A DNA stretch of 48,815 nucleotides from Candidatus Rokuibacteriota bacterium. GTDB lineage: Bacteria > Methylomirabilota > Methylomirabilia > Rokubacteriales > CSP1-6. Position 1 is the first letter of the stretch. Each line of letters starts with the position of its first letter. Shown piece by piece: positions 23,910 through 32,448 of the stretch. Made by a program: the position numbers and the translations under genes. Under the pieces are notes generated by a model. It was given only the letters and a program-made list of their open reading frames with translations. It was not told the origin of the DNA and searched no databases. The stretch spans positions 1 through 48,815 of the forward strand of contig JAHFDN010000022.1 in the NCBI GenBank assembly GCA_023248995.1, given 5' to 3'.

Positions 23910-26231
23910 ATGCTTCGGACGACGGTGCTGCTCGCCTCGGGCCTGGCGTTCCTGACGGCGGGCCTGTCCTCGGCCGCCCCGCCGGATCTGAGCGCCGTGG
24001 ACGAGGTGGCGCAGCGCGCGGTCAGCGCCGGCGACACGCCCGGGGCGGTCATCCTCGTGGGGCAGGGAGAGCGCGTCCTGTACCGGAAGGCCTTCGGCTC
24101 GCGCAGCGTCGTGCCCCGGAAGGAGGCCATGACCGAGGACACGATCTTCGACGTGGCCTCTCTCACGAAGGTCGTCGCCACCACCCCGGCGGTGCTCCTC
24201 CTCTGGGAACAGGGGCGCCTGGACCTGGACGCGACGCTCGGGACTTACCTGTCGGAGTTTCGCGGAGGCGCCTACCGGAGCGTGACGATCCGCCAGATCC
24301 TCACCCACACGGCCGGCTTCCCCGATCTTCCCTCGCCCGACGCGATCCGCGAGGGCTTCCCGAAGGCCGCGGCGCGCCTCGCGCAGGGGAGCCTCCAGTT
24401 CCCGCCGGGAAAATCGTTTCGCTACAGCGATACCGGCTTTATCGTCCTCGGCGAGCTGGTGCGCCGGGTGAGCGGGGAGCTGCTGGATCAGTTCACGCGC
24501 CAGCATCTCTACCAGCCGCTCGGGATGAAGGACACGACGTTCCTGCCGGCTCCCGCCCTCCGGCCGCGGGTCGCCCCGACGGAGGCCTTGAACAGCCAGA
24601 TGCTCCGGGGCATCGTCCACGACGGCAACGCCCGCGTGCTCGGCGGCGTGGCCGGCCACGCCGGGGTCTTTTCGACCGCGGACGACCTCGCGCGCTTCGC
24701 GCGCATGCTGCTCGCGGGCGGGGCCGGGCCCCAGGGACAGGTGTTGAAGCCGGGCACGGTGAAGGCGATGTTGAGCCCGACCGAGGTGGGAGAGGTGATC
24801 CGGGATCTGGGCTGGGACGTGGCCTCGCCGTTTTCCGGGGTCATCGCGCCGTTCTTTCCGCCCGGGGCCGCCGGCCACACGGGCTTCACCGGCACGGCCC
24901 TCTGGCTGGATCCGGCGAGCCGAACCTACCTGATCATCCTGACCAACCGCGTGCACCCGTACGGCAAAGGGAGCGTGGTGGGCCTCCGCGCGAAGGTGGC
25001 CGCCGAGGTGGGGGCCGCGCTCTTCCATCCGTCGTTACGGGCCGCGCGCCCGGCTCCGGCGGAGACTTCCTCCACCGCCGCCGACGCGCCGCCGGCTTCC
25101 GGGCCGGTCTTGAGCGGGCTCGACGTGCTGGTCGCGGAGAATTTCGCGCGCTTGGCCGGCCGCCGCGTGGGCCTCGTCACCAATCAGACCGGCGTGGATG
25201 CCCGAGGGCGGCGCGGCATCGACCTCCTGGCCGCCGCCCCGGGGGTCCGGCTCCGGGCGATCTTCTCCCCCGAGCACGGCCTGACCGGGGACGGCGTGGC
25301 CGAGATCCCCCACGCCCGGGACAGGAGAACGGGGGTGACGGTCTGGAGCCTCTACGGGAGCGACCGGCGTCCCACGCCCGCGATGCTGAGAGGGGTGGAT
25401 ACGCTCGTCGTGGATCTGCAGGACGTCGGCGTGCGCTACTACACCTACCTGGCGACGCTCCTCTACACGCTGGAGGAGGGCGCCCGCGCGCGGATTCCCG
25501 TGATCGTGCTGGACCGGCCGAATCCCATCACGGGCAAGATCGTCGAGGGGCCGGTCATGGATCCCGACCTCCGCTCGTTCAGCGGGCCGTATCCCATCCC
25601 CGTGCGGACCGGGCTCACCATGGGCGAGTTCGCGCGGCTGGTCGTGGGCGAGCGGAAGATTCCCGTCTCCCTCACCGTGGTGCCGATGGCCGGCTGGACA
25701 CGCGCGCTCTGGTACGACCAGACCCGGCTGCCGTGGGTCAATCCCTCCCCCAACATCCGCTCCCTCACGGGGGCGCTCTTGTATGCGGGGGTCGGCCTCC
25801 TCGAGGGGACGAACCTCTCCGTGGGACGCGGGACCGACACGCCCTTCGAGGTGGTGGGCGCGCCCTGGATTGATCCGGTCCCGCTTGCTGCGGCGATGAA
25901 CGCGCAGCGGCTCGCGGGGGTCAGGTTCGAGCCGGTGGTCTTCAGGCCGTCGGCGGACGTTTACGGGGGGCAACAGGTCAACGGGGTCCGCCTTCAGGTG
26001 ATCGACCGCGACGCGATCAGGCCCGTCACGGTGGCGCTGGCGCTGGCGCGCGAGATCAGGAAGCAGTACGGCCAGGAGTTCAACGCCGAGGCCATCCAGA
26101 ACCTCCTGGTGAATCGGTCCACGATGTGGGCGTTCCTGCGCGGCGAGCCGCTTGGGAAGATCACGGCCTGGGCCGACGCCGACCGATCCGACTTTCTCGA
26201 GCGCCGCGCGTCGTACCTCATCTACCGCTGA
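23910..26231 (+). CDS. Exported fusion: beta-lactamase-like serine hydrolase plus NamZ-type exo-muramidase (DUF1343)
   Basis: 773 residues. Signal peptide (LRTTVLLASGLAFLTAGLSSA). Residues about 25-370 are a class C beta-lactamase/PBP4-like domain: nucleophile motif S84-L-T-K87, YSDTG near 171 in the YxN position, and HTGFTG near 323 for the KTG position. An Ala/Pro linker follows. Residues about 405-773 match DUF1343: LVTNQTGVDARGRRG, FSPEHGL with the likely catalytic Glu, DLQDVGVRYYTY, LDRPNPITG and NPSPNIRSLTG. NamZ removes terminal N-acetylmuramic acid from peptidoglycan fragments; the hydrolase half could trim peptides or be a non-lactamase esterase. Cell-wall recycling in the periplasm is inferred. 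Confidence 0.92.
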   Translation: MLRTTVLLASGLAFLTAGLSSAAPPDLSAVDEVAQRAVSAGDTPGAVILVGQGERVLYRKAFGSRSVVPRKEAMTEDTIFDVASLTKVVATTPAVLLLWEQGRLDLDATLGTYLSEFRGGAYRSVTIRQILTHTAGFPDLPSPDAIREGFPKAAARLAQGSLQFPPGKSFRYSDTGFIVLGELVRRVSGELLDQFTRQHLYQPLGMKDTTFLPAPALRPRVAPTEALNSQMLRGIVHDGNARVLGGVAGHAGVFSTADDLARFARMLLAGGAGPQGQVLKPGTVKAMLSPTEVGEVIRDLGWDVASPFSGVIAPFFPPGAAGHTGFTGTALWLDPASRTYLIILTNRVHPYGKGSVVGLRAKVAAEVGAALFHPSLRAARPAPAETSSTAADAPPASGPVLSGLDVLVAENFARLAGRRVGLVTNQTGVDARGRRGIDLLAAAPGVRLRAIFSPEHGLTGDGVAEIPHARDRRTGVTVWSLYGSDRRPTPAMLRGVDTLVVDLQDVGVRYYTYLATLLYTLEEGARARIPVIVLDRPNPITGKIVEGPVMDPDLRSFSGPYPIPVRTGLTMGEFARLVVGERKIPVSLTVVPMAGWTRALWYDQTRLPWVNPSPNIRSLTGALLYAGVGLLEGTNLSVGRGTDTPFEVVGAPWIDPVPLAAAMNAQRLAGVRFEPVVFRPSADVYGGQQVNGVRLQVIDRDAIRPVTVALALAREIRKQYGQEFNAEAIQNLLVNRSTMWAFLRGEPLGKITAWADADRSDFLERRASYLIYR

Positions 26232-26236
26232 TCCCT

Positions 26237-26300
26237 CGGAGGGGGGCTTCGCCCCCCTTCCGATACCTCCCCCCAAGGGTTGCGCCGGCAAAGCCGGCGC
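26237..26300. terminator. Two hairpins between convergent genes
   Basis: GGGGGGC (26241-26247), loop TTC, GCCCCCC (26251-26257), extended by CGGA/TCCG; then GCGCCGGC (26282-26289), loop AAA, GCCGGCGC (26293-26300). They lie between the ends of the NamZ fusion and the deacetylase. There is no T-run, so they may act as transcript-stabilising or weak terminators. Confidence 0.5.
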
Positions 26301-26308
26301 TCGGGCCG

Positions 26309-27265
26309 CTAGTCACGCTCGACGAGTCTGAGGCCTTGCGGCAACGGCTCTCTCACCGCTTCCTTCATGCCTTTGGGCACCGTCACGGTCAGCGGGTCGC
26401 CGTCGCTGACAAACCTCGCATCGGGGCGCTTGTCGAAGTAGTCGAGCCAGTAGGACAGCTCGGATTCGAGCGCCTGAATGCGGGGCAGGTGGTACGGGTC
26501 GAAGCGTCTCGAGAACGGCGACGGCGCGGCGCCGCCCGAGACCTGGAGGATCGCGTCGTGCTGGTAGGCGGTCCCGTTCACGCTTCCGCGGATGGCCCAG
26601 TCGAGCTCGCGCGGGTAGCGCCCCATGGGAAGCGCGAGCGTCCGGGGCCGGTAGGCCGGCACGTGCCGCTGGATCCACTCCTGGCCGGACGCGAGCTGGC
26701 GCCGCACGGTCTCCTCCGGGTAGTGGGCGAGGTTGGCGTGCCAGAGCGTGTGGTTGCCGATCTCGAAGCCCCGCGCGACCAGCTGCTGGAGCTTTCGCCC
26801 CTCGTAGGCCGGCTGGTTGAAGAGGCGGTTCGGCGGGGCGGCGCCCGGCAACACGTAGAAGGTGGCCTTGAGGCCGAACTCGGGGTGCGCCCGGGCGAAG
26901 GCCTCGAGAATCCCCACGGCGCAGTCGGGGTCCACCTCGAGGCCGCCGTTTTTCTCGAGGTACCGGAACTGCCCGGGCGAGGAATCGTCGAACGTCAGGA
27001 CGACCGGCGTCGTGCCCGCGGGGAGGTCCAGGCGGCCGTCGAGGAGGTCGTTGAGGGCGACGAGCCGGTAGCCTTTCTCCCAGAGGCGCTCGAGGTCACG
27101 CCGGAAGTTGTCCGGGGTGCGGGTCCAGCGCTCCTCGGGCCGGTCGATCTTGTGGTACTCCAGGATCATCACCTGGCCCAGCTCGTTGGGCAGCCGCTGA
27201 GCGAGGGCGGGCGGGGGAGCGAGCAGGACCGCGCAGGCAAGGACGATGAGTCGGCGGGCGGTCAC
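26309..27265 (-). CDS. Exported polysaccharide deacetylase family (CE4) protein
   Basis: 318 residues from GTG at 27265, overlapping the upstream stop by four bases (GTGA). Signal peptide TARRLIVLACAVLLAPPPALA. NodB-type motifs: VVLTFDDSS (motif 1 with catalytic and metal-binding Asp) and IGNHTLWH (motif 2 HTxxH, metal His). A long insertion lies between them (FRYLEKNGGLEVDPDCAVGI...). Family enzymes remove N-acetyl groups from polysaccharides such as peptidoglycan or capsule; the polymer is unknown. The same-strand glycoside-hydrolase-like gene upstream suggests joint action on an envelope sugar. Confidence 0.9.
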   Translation of the reverse strand: MTARRLIVLACAVLLAPPPALAQRLPNELGQVMILEYHKIDRPEERWTRTPDNFRRDLERLWEKGYRLVALNDLLDGRLDLPAGTTPVVLTFDDSSPGQFRYLEKNGGLEVDPDCAVGILEAFARAHPEFGLKATFYVLPGAAPPNRLFNQPAYEGRKLQQLVARGFEIGNHTLWHANLAHYPEETVRRQLASGQEWIQRHVPAYRPRTLALPMGRYPRELDWAIRGSVNGTAYQHDAILQVSGGAAPSPFSRRFDPYHLPRIQALESELSYWLDYFDKRPDARFVSDGDPLTVTVPKGMKEAVREPLPQGLRLVERD

Positions 27266-28662
27266 CGTGAGTCGGCCGGCCTGGCGCCGGGGGTGGCCTT
27301 CGGCCGGAGCGCGGCCGACGTGTAGCTGTTGCGCGGGTTCCACAGCATCCACCCCGCGGCGCCGGCGTCGGTGGCGGCGCGGGTCTGGGCGTTGACCTCC
27401 GTCACCCCGAACGGGCGCCGGTCGAAGGCGTAGTCGCGGAAGTCCTGGATCCAGGGGCGGACGCGGACGGGAGCGAACGCCGTGCGCTTCCGGATGAGCT
27501 TGACGCTCTGGAAGACGATCTCGTAGGGATGGGCGACGGGGTTCGTGTAGCCCGGGATTCCCAGGTGATAACCCGAGGGGTACACCATCGGGGAGATGTA
27601 GTCGAGGTAGGGCGCCAGCTCCTCGATCCGCTGGCCGATGTCGGTGTCGTTTTCGTTGAACGCGGTGTAGCCGAAGAGGTCGGCGGCCAGGAAGACGCCG
27701 GTGGGCACCAGCGCCTTGCGCGCGCGGGCGAGGAAGGCCGCGATGGCCGGCAGGCGCGTCTCGCGCGTGTTCGGCCGGGCGTAGCGGGCGAGGCCGAGTT
27801 TACCGTCGGTGGGGAAGCGGACGTAGTCGAACTGGATCTCGTCGAAGCCCTTCTCCGCCGCCTCCCGCGCGACCGCGATCGCGTACTCCCACACTTCTTC
27901 ACGGAACGGGTCCACCCAGGCGAGGCCTTCGTTGTCCACCCACGGCTTGCCGGTCCGCGTGTCGATCACCGCCCAGTCCGGCCGGTGCCGGGCCAGGACG
28001 TCGTCCTTGAAGACGACGATCCGGGCGATGGTGTAGACCCCCTTGGCCTTGAGGTCGGCCATCATCTGGTCGAAGTCTCTCATGATGAGCGGGCCCTGGG
28101 CGCCGGCCTCGAGGGCGAGCGGAACCCGGGTCCGGTAGGGCATCCACCCTCGGTCGCCCTTGACGTCGATGACCACACCGTTCAGCTCGGTCGTGTCGAG
28201 GAGCTCGAAGACGCGGCTCCGGATCCCACGGTCCCCGACGCCGTAGTAGGTCAGGTAGGCGGCCTTGATGGCCCTCGGGCGGAGGGAGACGGCGAGGGGG
28301 GACGTCCACGCCGGGAGCGTCTGCCGCTCGTAGCCCGGGGCCTTCACGAGGAGCGAAAGGGTCGGCTTCGCCACGGTGAATCGCCCCTCGGCGTCCGTGC
28401 GAATCTCGCGGGGGCCCGAGTGGATGGATGCCCCGGCGATGGGGCTCCGCGTGTCGGCGTCCACCACCTGTCCCTCGATCAGCTCGAGCGTCGGCGGGAG
28501 CTGAAGGACGCTGCGGAGGTCGTCGAGCCACGGGGAGGCCGGCGCGCGCTTGGGGAGGACCGCCGCTCCGGTGAGCAGGGTCAAAATCAAGGCGAGGAGG
28601 GCGAGGCTGCCGACGGCGGCGCCGCGTCGCCCTCCGGCGGGTCTTTCCGGGACGTCTTCCAT
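27262..28662 (-). CDS. Putative glycoside hydrolase (DUF4015) with N-terminal anchor and carboxypeptidase-regulatory-like domain
   Basis: 466 residues from ATG at 28662. A hydrophobic segment (VGSLALLALILTLLTGAAVL) follows a short charged tail and acts as an anchor or uncleaved signal. Residues about 60-125 (IEGQVVDADTRSPIAGASIHSG...GRFTVAKPTLSLLVKAPGY) match the CarboxypepD_regulatory-like beta sandwich. The rest is a TIM-barrel-like DUF4015 domain: AAYLTYYGVGDRG, VVIDVKGDRG, IARIVVFKDDVLA, FDEIQFDYVRFPTDG with the probable catalytic acid, and YLDYISPMVYPSGYH. The sugar substrate is unknown. Confidence 0.88.
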   Translation of the reverse strand: MEDVPERPAGGRRGAAVGSLALLALILTLLTGAAVLPKRAPASPWLDDLRSVLQLPPTLELIEGQVVDADTRSPIAGASIHSGPREIRTDAEGRFTVAKPTLSLLVKAPGYERQTLPAWTSPLAVSLRPRAIKAAYLTYYGVGDRGIRSRVFELLDTTELNGVVIDVKGDRGWMPYRTRVPLALEAGAQGPLIMRDFDQMMADLKAKGVYTIARIVVFKDDVLARHRPDWAVIDTRTGKPWVDNEGLAWVDPFREEVWEYAIAVAREAAEKGFDEIQFDYVRFPTDGKLGLARYARPNTRETRLPAIAAFLARARKALVPTGVFLAADLFGYTAFNENDTDIGQRIEELAPYLDYISPMVYPSGYHLGIPGYTNPVAHPYEIVFQSVKLIRKRTAFAPVRVRPWIQDFRDYAFDRRPFGVTEVNAQTRAATDAGAAGWMLWNPRNSYTSAALRPKATPGARPADSR

Positions 28663-28798
28663 CGCTAACTCAGAATACGCCCGGCCCCGGAGGGCTGCAA
28701 AGTATTTGTCGCGCTCGGAGGTGGCCCCGCCCGCTGGGTCCCGCGACGCGACGGCGGGCGAGCCGTTGCGCTGCCCGTCGGCAAGGGCGCTTATCGGG

Positions 28799-28804
28799 TA
28801 CAAT
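28799..28804 (+). promoter_or_regulatory. Candidate -10 box for the alpha/beta hydrolase gene
   Basis: TACAAT at 28799-28804, 7 bases before the GTG start at 28812, implying a leaderless transcript. TTGCGC at 28776-28781 with a 17-base spacer could be the -35 box. Confidence 0.45.
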
Positions 28805-28811
28805 CGGGAGC

Positions 28812-29648
28812 GTGAGCCGTCCTCCCGCCTTCGCCTGCGAGGCCGCCCGGCATCGCGTCCTCGCCGCCAACTCCCTCCGCTTTCACTGCCTGGAGTGGGG
28901 CTCCCCCGAGAGGCCGGGCCTCCTCCTGCTCCACGGCGGCGCGGCCCACGTCCACTGGTTTGACGCCGTGGCGACCGCGTTCCAGGATCGCTTCCATGTG
29001 GTCGCCCTGGATCAACGGGGGCACGGGGAGAGCCAGTGGCCCGAGCCGCCCTCGTACCGGACGGAGGATTTCGCCCGCGATGTCGTCGGGGTGATGGACG
29101 CCCTGGGCTGGAGCCAGATGGCGCTGCTCGGGCACTCCATGGGCGGGCACAACGCCATGTGCTTCGCCGCCTGGCATCCGGCCCGCGTCGGCCGGCTCGT
29201 GATCGTGGACAGCCGTCCGGCCCTCCCCGAGGAGGAGCTGCTGGCGATGCTAGAGCGCGGCTCCCGCCCTCTGCGCCGCCACGAGAGCCTGGATGCCGCC
29301 GTGGGGCGCTTTCGTCTCATTCCGCCCGAGAGCACGGCAGACCCGGCACTGCTGGCCCATCTGGCGCGGGCCGGGATCAGCGAGCGCGACGGCACGTGGG
29401 CCTACCGCTTCGACCCGGCGTGCGACGGGACCCGCCGGCCTGCGGACGCCTGGCCGCTCCTGCCGAAGATCGAGTGCCCCACGCTGATCGTCCGCGGCGA
29501 GAAGAGCACCATCCTGTCGCGCCGGACGGGGGAGGCGATGGCGAAGGGGATTACCCACGCCAGGCTCGACGAGATTCCCGGCGCCTACCACCACGTCCCC
29601 CTCGACGCCCCCGCGTCCTTGGTGGTGCTCGTCGAGCGCTTTCTGTAG
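28812..29648 (+). CDS. Alpha/beta hydrolase
   Basis: 278 residues from GTG. Fold hallmarks: LLLLHGGAAHVHWF (oxyanion HGG), VVALDQRGHGES, nucleophile elbow LLGHSMGGHNAM, an acid candidate in LIVRGEKSTILS, and the late histidine in GAYHHVPLD. No signal peptide is evident, so it is probably cytoplasmic. Esterase, epoxide hydrolase or C-C hydrolase activity cannot be distinguished. It ends 4 bases from the end of the convergent formate dehydrogenase gene. Confidence 0.92.
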   Translation: MSRPPAFACEAARHRVLAANSLRFHCLEWGSPERPGLLLLHGGAAHVHWFDAVATAFQDRFHVVALDQRGHGESQWPEPPSYRTEDFARDVVGVMDALGWSQMALLGHSMGGHNAMCFAAWHPARVGRLVIVDSRPALPEEELLAMLERGSRPLRRHESLDAAVGRFRLIPPESTADPALLAHLARAGISERDGTWAYRFDPACDGTRRPADAWPLLPKIECPTLIVRGEKSTILSRRTGEAMAKGITHARLDEIPGAYHHVPLDAPASLVVLVERFL

Positions 29649-29652
29649 GCCG

Positions 29653-32448
29653 TCAGGCGCCGGTTTTTTCGATGCGGACGGCGCAGAACTTGTACCCCGG
29701 GATCTTGCTGAAGGGATCGAGCTGGTCGTTGGTGAGCGCGTTGGCGGCGGCCTCGCGGAAGTGGAAGGGGATGAAGACCGTGCCCGGGGCGACGCGCGTC
29801 GAGGGATGGGCGCGGAGCCTGATGGAGCCCCGGCGAGAGGCGACGGTCACGTAGGCGCCGGCCTGGATGCCGGCAGCCGCCAGGTCCTCGGGGTGCAGTT
29901 CGCAGAACGCCTCCGGCCGGAGGCGGCTCAGGGCTCGGGCCCGGCGGGTCATGCTCCCCGTGTGCCAGTGCTCCAGGAGGCGGCCGGTGTTCAGGATGAA
30001 GGGGTACTCGGGGTCGGGCACCTCGGCCGCCGGGCGGTACTCGGCGGGAACGAACTTCCCCCGGCCGCTCGGGGTCGGAAAGCCGTCGCCGAAGAGGAGC
30101 TGGACGCCGTCGCTCAGCTCGGGGTCGGGGCAGGGCCAGAGCTTGCCGTGGGGCGCGAGGGTCCGGTAGGTGAGCCCCCGGTAGCTCGGGGCGAGCGCGG
30201 TGAGCTCGGCGAAGATCTGCTCGGCGTCCCGGTAGGCCATCGGGTAGCCGAGCCGGCGCGCGATCTCGGCGATGATCTCCCAGTCCAGCCGCGCCTGGCC
30301 CGGCGGGTCGAGGGCCTTCCGCCCGATCTGGACCCGGCGGTCCGTGTTGGTGTAGGTGCCCGTCTTCTCGAAGAAGGACGTCGCCGGGAGGATCACGTCG
30401 GCGAACTCCGCCGTCTCCGTCAGAAAGATGTCCTGGACGCAGAGGAAGTCCAGCGCGGCGAGCGCGTTCCGGACCTTGTTGATGTTGGGATCCGAGAGGA
30501 AGGAGTTCTCGCCCATCATGTACATCCCGCGGATCTCCTTCCGGAGGGCCGCCGCCAGGATCTCGACGACGGTGAGGCCGCTCGTGGGATCGAGGCGGAC
30601 GCCCCAGGCCTCCTCGAAGCGCCGCCGGATCGCCGGGTCCGCCACGCTCTGGTAGTCCGGATAGAACATCGGGACGAGCCCCGCGTCGGAGGCGCCCTGG
30701 ACGTTATTCTGGCCACGGAGGGGATGGAGCCCGGTGCCGGGGCGCCCGACGTTGCCGGTGAGGAGAGCCAGTGAGATCAGGCAGCGCGCGTTGTCGGTGC
30801 CGTGCGTGTGCTGGGAAATCCCCATCCCCCAGAAGATGATCGCGGCCTTCGCCCGCCCGAAGACCCGCGCCGTCTCGCGGATCCCCGCGGCGGCCACCCC
30901 GCAGATCTCGGCGGCGCGCTCGGGCGGGTAGCGCTCGACGGTCGCCCGGAGCGCCTCGAAACCCTCCGTGCGCTGTTTCACGTAGTCCTGGTTGACCAGG
31001 CCCTCCTCGATCAGCACGTGCATCCAGGCGTTGTAGAGCGCCACGTCGGTCCCGGCCTTGATCTGGAGGAAGTGGTGGGCGTGCCGGGAGATCCCCGTCG
31101 CCCGCGAGTCCACCACGATGAGCGTGGTGCCGTGCCGGGCCGCGTCCTTGATGAAGGTGGCGGCCACCGGGTGGTTGTCGGTCGTGCTGCTCCCTGCCAC
31201 GAGCGCGACGTCGGCGTTCCTGACGTCGCCGAAGACGTTCGTGACGGCGCCCGAGCCGATGGTCTCGAGCAGCGCGGTCACCGAGGAGGCGTGGCAGAGG
31301 CGCGTGCAGTGGTCCACGTTGTTGGTCCCGAGGCCGGCGCGGAGGAGCTTCTGGAACAGGTAGGCCTCCTCGTTGCTGCACTTGGCCGATCCGAACCCCG
31401 CGAGCGCCCGGGGGCCGTGCGCCTCCTTGAGGGCGCGGAGGCGCCCCGCCACCAGATCGAGCGCCTCGTCCCAGGTGGCCTCGCGGAAGGCGGGGAGCAC
31501 CTCGGCGTAGTCCACCACCCCGCCGGGCTTGTCCTCCCGCGCGCTCCCCTTGACCTCGCTCGAGAGCGCCCCCTTGGGGTAGAACTCGGCGCGCCGGATC
31601 AGGGGGACGGTGAGCCGCTGGGGATGGAGCGCGTAGTCGAAGCCATAGCGTCCCTTCACGCAGAGGCGACCCTGGCTGGCCGGGTTCGGCCGCCCGCTGA
31701 CCTGGACGATGAGGTTCTTCCGGGGATCCACGTGGACGGTGACGGCGCAGCCCACGCCGCAGTAGGGACAGACGGACTCCACGCTCTCGAGCTCCGCGGG
31801 CGGACGGAGCGGCCCCGTCAGGGCCTTGTCGGTCAGGGCCCCCGTGGGGCAGACGGCCGCGCACTCGCCGCACGACACGCAACTGCTCTGGCCCATGGGG
31901 ACGTCGAGGTCGAAGGCGATGCGGGTGAGATACCCCTTGCCCGTGCGGCCGATGACGTCGTTTCCCTGGATCTCGTCGCACGCGCGGATGCAGCGGTCGC
32001 AAAGAATGCAGGCGGCGTGGTCCACAGCGATGACGGCCGAGGAGAGATCGTGGGGTCGGCCGTTGCCCGGCGGAAGCCGGGGGCGCTCCCTGTCGAGACC
32101 GTAGCGGCGGGCAAGGGCCAGGAGAAGATCATCGCCGGTGGTCTTCTCGCGGGCGGACTCGCGCGGGTAATCGGCCAGGAGGAGCTCGGTGAGGGTCTTG
32201 CGGCACCGCTCGACCTTCTCCGAGCGCGTGGCGACCGTCATGCCGTCGGCCACCGCGCGCACGCACGAGGCCGCGAGGACGCGCTCCCCCACGTCCACGA
32301 CGCACACGCGGCAGACGCCCACCGGGCGGAGGCGCGGGTCGTGGCAGAGGGCGGGGATCTCGATCCCGGCCTCCCGGGCCGCCTGCCAGATCGTGGTCCC
32401 CTCCGGCGCCGTGACCGGGCGCCCGTCGATCGTGAGCGCAACGGTCAC
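29653..32448 (-). CDS. fdsA: NAD-dependent formate dehydrogenase, molybdenum/tungsten alpha subunit (Cys form)
   Basis: 931 residues from GTG at 32448, overlapping the upstream stop by GTGA. The N-terminus is NuoG-like: [2Fe-2S] ligands C35, C46, C49 and C62 (ALCHDPRLRPVGVCRVC), a His-Cys cluster region, and ferredoxin-type clusters CILCDRCIRAC and CVSCGECAAVCPTG. CPYCGVGC then opens the molybdopterin domain. The metal-binding residue lies in HCTRLCHASSVTAL, where formate dehydrogenase H has Sec; here it is Cys. The last part is the molydopterin dinucleotide-binding domain (LNTGRLLEHWHTGSMTRRA). It oxidises formate to CO2 and passes electrons to the fused flavin subunit upstream. Confidence 0.95.
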   Translation of the reverse strand: MTVALTIDGRPVTAPEGTTIWQAAREAGIEIPALCHDPRLRPVGVCRVCVVDVGERVLAASCVRAVADGMTVATRSEKVERCRKTLTELLLADYPRESAREKTTGDDLLLALARRYGLDRERPRLPPGNGRPHDLSSAVIAVDHAACILCDRCIRACDEIQGNDVIGRTGKGYLTRIAFDLDVPMGQSSCVSCGECAAVCPTGALTDKALTGPLRPPAELESVESVCPYCGVGCAVTVHVDPRKNLIVQVSGRPNPASQGRLCVKGRYGFDYALHPQRLTVPLIRRAEFYPKGALSSEVKGSAREDKPGGVVDYAEVLPAFREATWDEALDLVAGRLRALKEAHGPRALAGFGSAKCSNEEAYLFQKLLRAGLGTNNVDHCTRLCHASSVTALLETIGSGAVTNVFGDVRNADVALVAGSSTTDNHPVAATFIKDAARHGTTLIVVDSRATGISRHAHHFLQIKAGTDVALYNAWMHVLIEEGLVNQDYVKQRTEGFEALRATVERYPPERAAEICGVAAAGIRETARVFGRAKAAIIFWGMGISQHTHGTDNARCLISLALLTGNVGRPGTGLHPLRGQNNVQGASDAGLVPMFYPDYQSVADPAIRRRFEEAWGVRLDPTSGLTVVEILAAALRKEIRGMYMMGENSFLSDPNINKVRNALAALDFLCVQDIFLTETAEFADVILPATSFFEKTGTYTNTDRRVQIGRKALDPPGQARLDWEIIAEIARRLGYPMAYRDAEQIFAELTALAPSYRGLTYRTLAPHGKLWPCPDPELSDGVQLLFGDGFPTPSGRGKFVPAEYRPAAEVPDPEYPFILNTGRLLEHWHTGSMTRRARALSRLRPEAFCELHPEDLAAAGIQAGAYVTVASRRGSIRLRAHPSTRVAPGTVFIPFHFREAAANALTNDQLDPFSKIPGYKFCAVRIEKTGA

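Noticed and set aside
29653-32448. Possible selenocysteine in formate dehydrogenase
   Set aside because: The residue at the Sec position is Cys (HCTRLCH), and there is no in-frame TGA.
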